The position numbers and the translations under genes are program-made. Under the pieces are notes generated by a model that saw only the letters and a list, made by a program, of their open reading frames with translations, was not told where the DNA came from and did no database searches. From Candidatus Bathyarchaeota archaeon (GTDB taxonomy: Archaea > Thermoproteota > Bathyarchaeia > RBG-16-48-13 > GCA-020345945), in assembly GCA_020345945.1 (NCBI GenBank), contig CP070773.1, positions 1 through 22,433 on the forward strand: a DNA stretch of 22,433 nucleotides. The letters run 5' to 3'. Each line of letters begins with the position of its first letter. Positions within the stretch are counted from its first letter, which is position 1. This document shows, one piece after another, positions 22,154 through 22,433 of the stretch.

Positions 22154-22433
22154 TTATTTCAAGGTCAATTCCGAAATCGAGTAATAGACGATTTCTCCTC
22201 TGCGATTCATAACGGCCAGGACTAACTCCTTCTTGAGGGTTTGAGACTGTCTTAGAACGCGAATCAAATCCTCCAAAGAGATAGGCTTTCCTTCTCGCAT
22301 ACTCAAGATCAAGTACCGAGCCGTAACTTCGCCATATTTGCCACGCTCGTAAACCCGGAAATCAACACCCCAACCAAAACCTCCGCGAACGACATAACCA
22401 CGGCTCTTCAAATCTCGATAGATCAAGTATTTA
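22154..22433 (-). CDS. endA: tRNA-splicing endonuclease subunit, C-terminal domain (5' end outside window; catalytic His replaced)
   Basis: The frame is open to the window edge, with KYLIYRDLKSRGYVV running across it, so the N-terminal domain lies beyond. The visible 90 residues (counted from the Met-like TTG codon at 22426) are the nuclease fold. The general-base Tyr is present (Tyr26 in DFRVYERG) and the Lys is present (Lys66 in LKKELVLAV). The His of the usual EHS-x-YLV motif is replaced: the sequence reads VTARYLI, with Thr35 at the His position. This suggests the structural, non-catalytic subunit of a heterotetrameric enzyme. The subunit removes archaeal tRNA introns at bulge-helix-bulge sites. 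It is upstream of hisS in one operon. Confidence 0.88.
   Translation of the reverse strand, partial: KYLIYRDLKSRGYVVRGGFGWGVDFRVYERGKYGEVTARYLILSMREGKPISLEDLIRVLRQSQTLKKELVLAVMNRRGEIVYYSISELTLK

Noticed and set aside
1..22433. CRISPR arrays, insertion sequences or transposase genes
   Set aside because: No regularly spaced repeats, terminal inverted repeats or transposase-like proteins were seen on either strand.

Overview
The window is archaeal chromosomal DNA. The evidence is a KH/beta-CASP nuclease of the aCPSF1 type, a proteasome beta subunit, Alba, an Sm-like protein, ribosomal protein L37e, archaeal SepF, an MCT-1-like PUA protein, a tRNA-splicing endonuclease subunit and tRNA genes with introns. 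TATA-type box A elements precede several genes, CCA is encoded in the tRNA genes, and many starts are TTG or GTG with purine-rich ribosome binding sites. Heavy intron load in a tRNA together with a SepF-type division gene points to the TACK side (for example Bathyarchaeia). That placement is inference; no marker here fixes the lineage.

Layout. 1-6511 is an information-processing and housekeeping block: FKBP-type isomerase (5' end cut by the window), UPF0179, psmB-aCPSF1, sepF, PUA protein, alba, lsm-rpl37e and a metallophosphoesterase. At 6725 lies tRNA-Ala(GGC). A 5'-truncated, frameshifted glycyl radical enzyme remnant starts directly behind its terminator. From 7751 to 12717 runs a likely catabolic operon: a butanediol/acetoin-reductase-like SDR, E1 alpha, E1 beta and E2 of a 2-oxoacid/acetoin dehydrogenase complex, and a lipoate-protein ligase. 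Next come a 2-isopropylmalate synthase family gene, a stand-alone pyruvate kinase C-terminal-like domain and a small hypothetical gene.

15535-15987 is a tRNA cluster: Val(GAC), Phe(GAA) and Gly(GCC). The tRNA-Phe gene is interrupted by four introns, in the acceptor/D junction, the D loop, the anticodon loop and the T loop; removing them gives a 77-nt tRNA with every stem paired. After this, on the minus strand, come HAD dehalogenase-like and DinB-like genes that overlap, and an Fe-S aldo/keto reductase. Then come tRNA-Gly(TCC) with two stem mismatches, two tandem DUF362 genes with a decayed tRNA-like segment between them, hisS, and a tRNA-splicing endonuclease subunit that runs off the window end.

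The most interesting themes are: (1) the four-intron tRNA-Phe in the same window as an endonuclease subunit whose catalytic His position is Thr, as expected for the non-catalytic partner of a heterotetrameric, broad-specificity splicing enzyme; (2) a compact candidate 2,3-butanediol/acetoin-to-acetyl-CoA operon in an archaeon; (3) the remnant of a glycyl radical enzyme next to a tRNA gene. All family calls come from reading motifs by eye; no database search was run.
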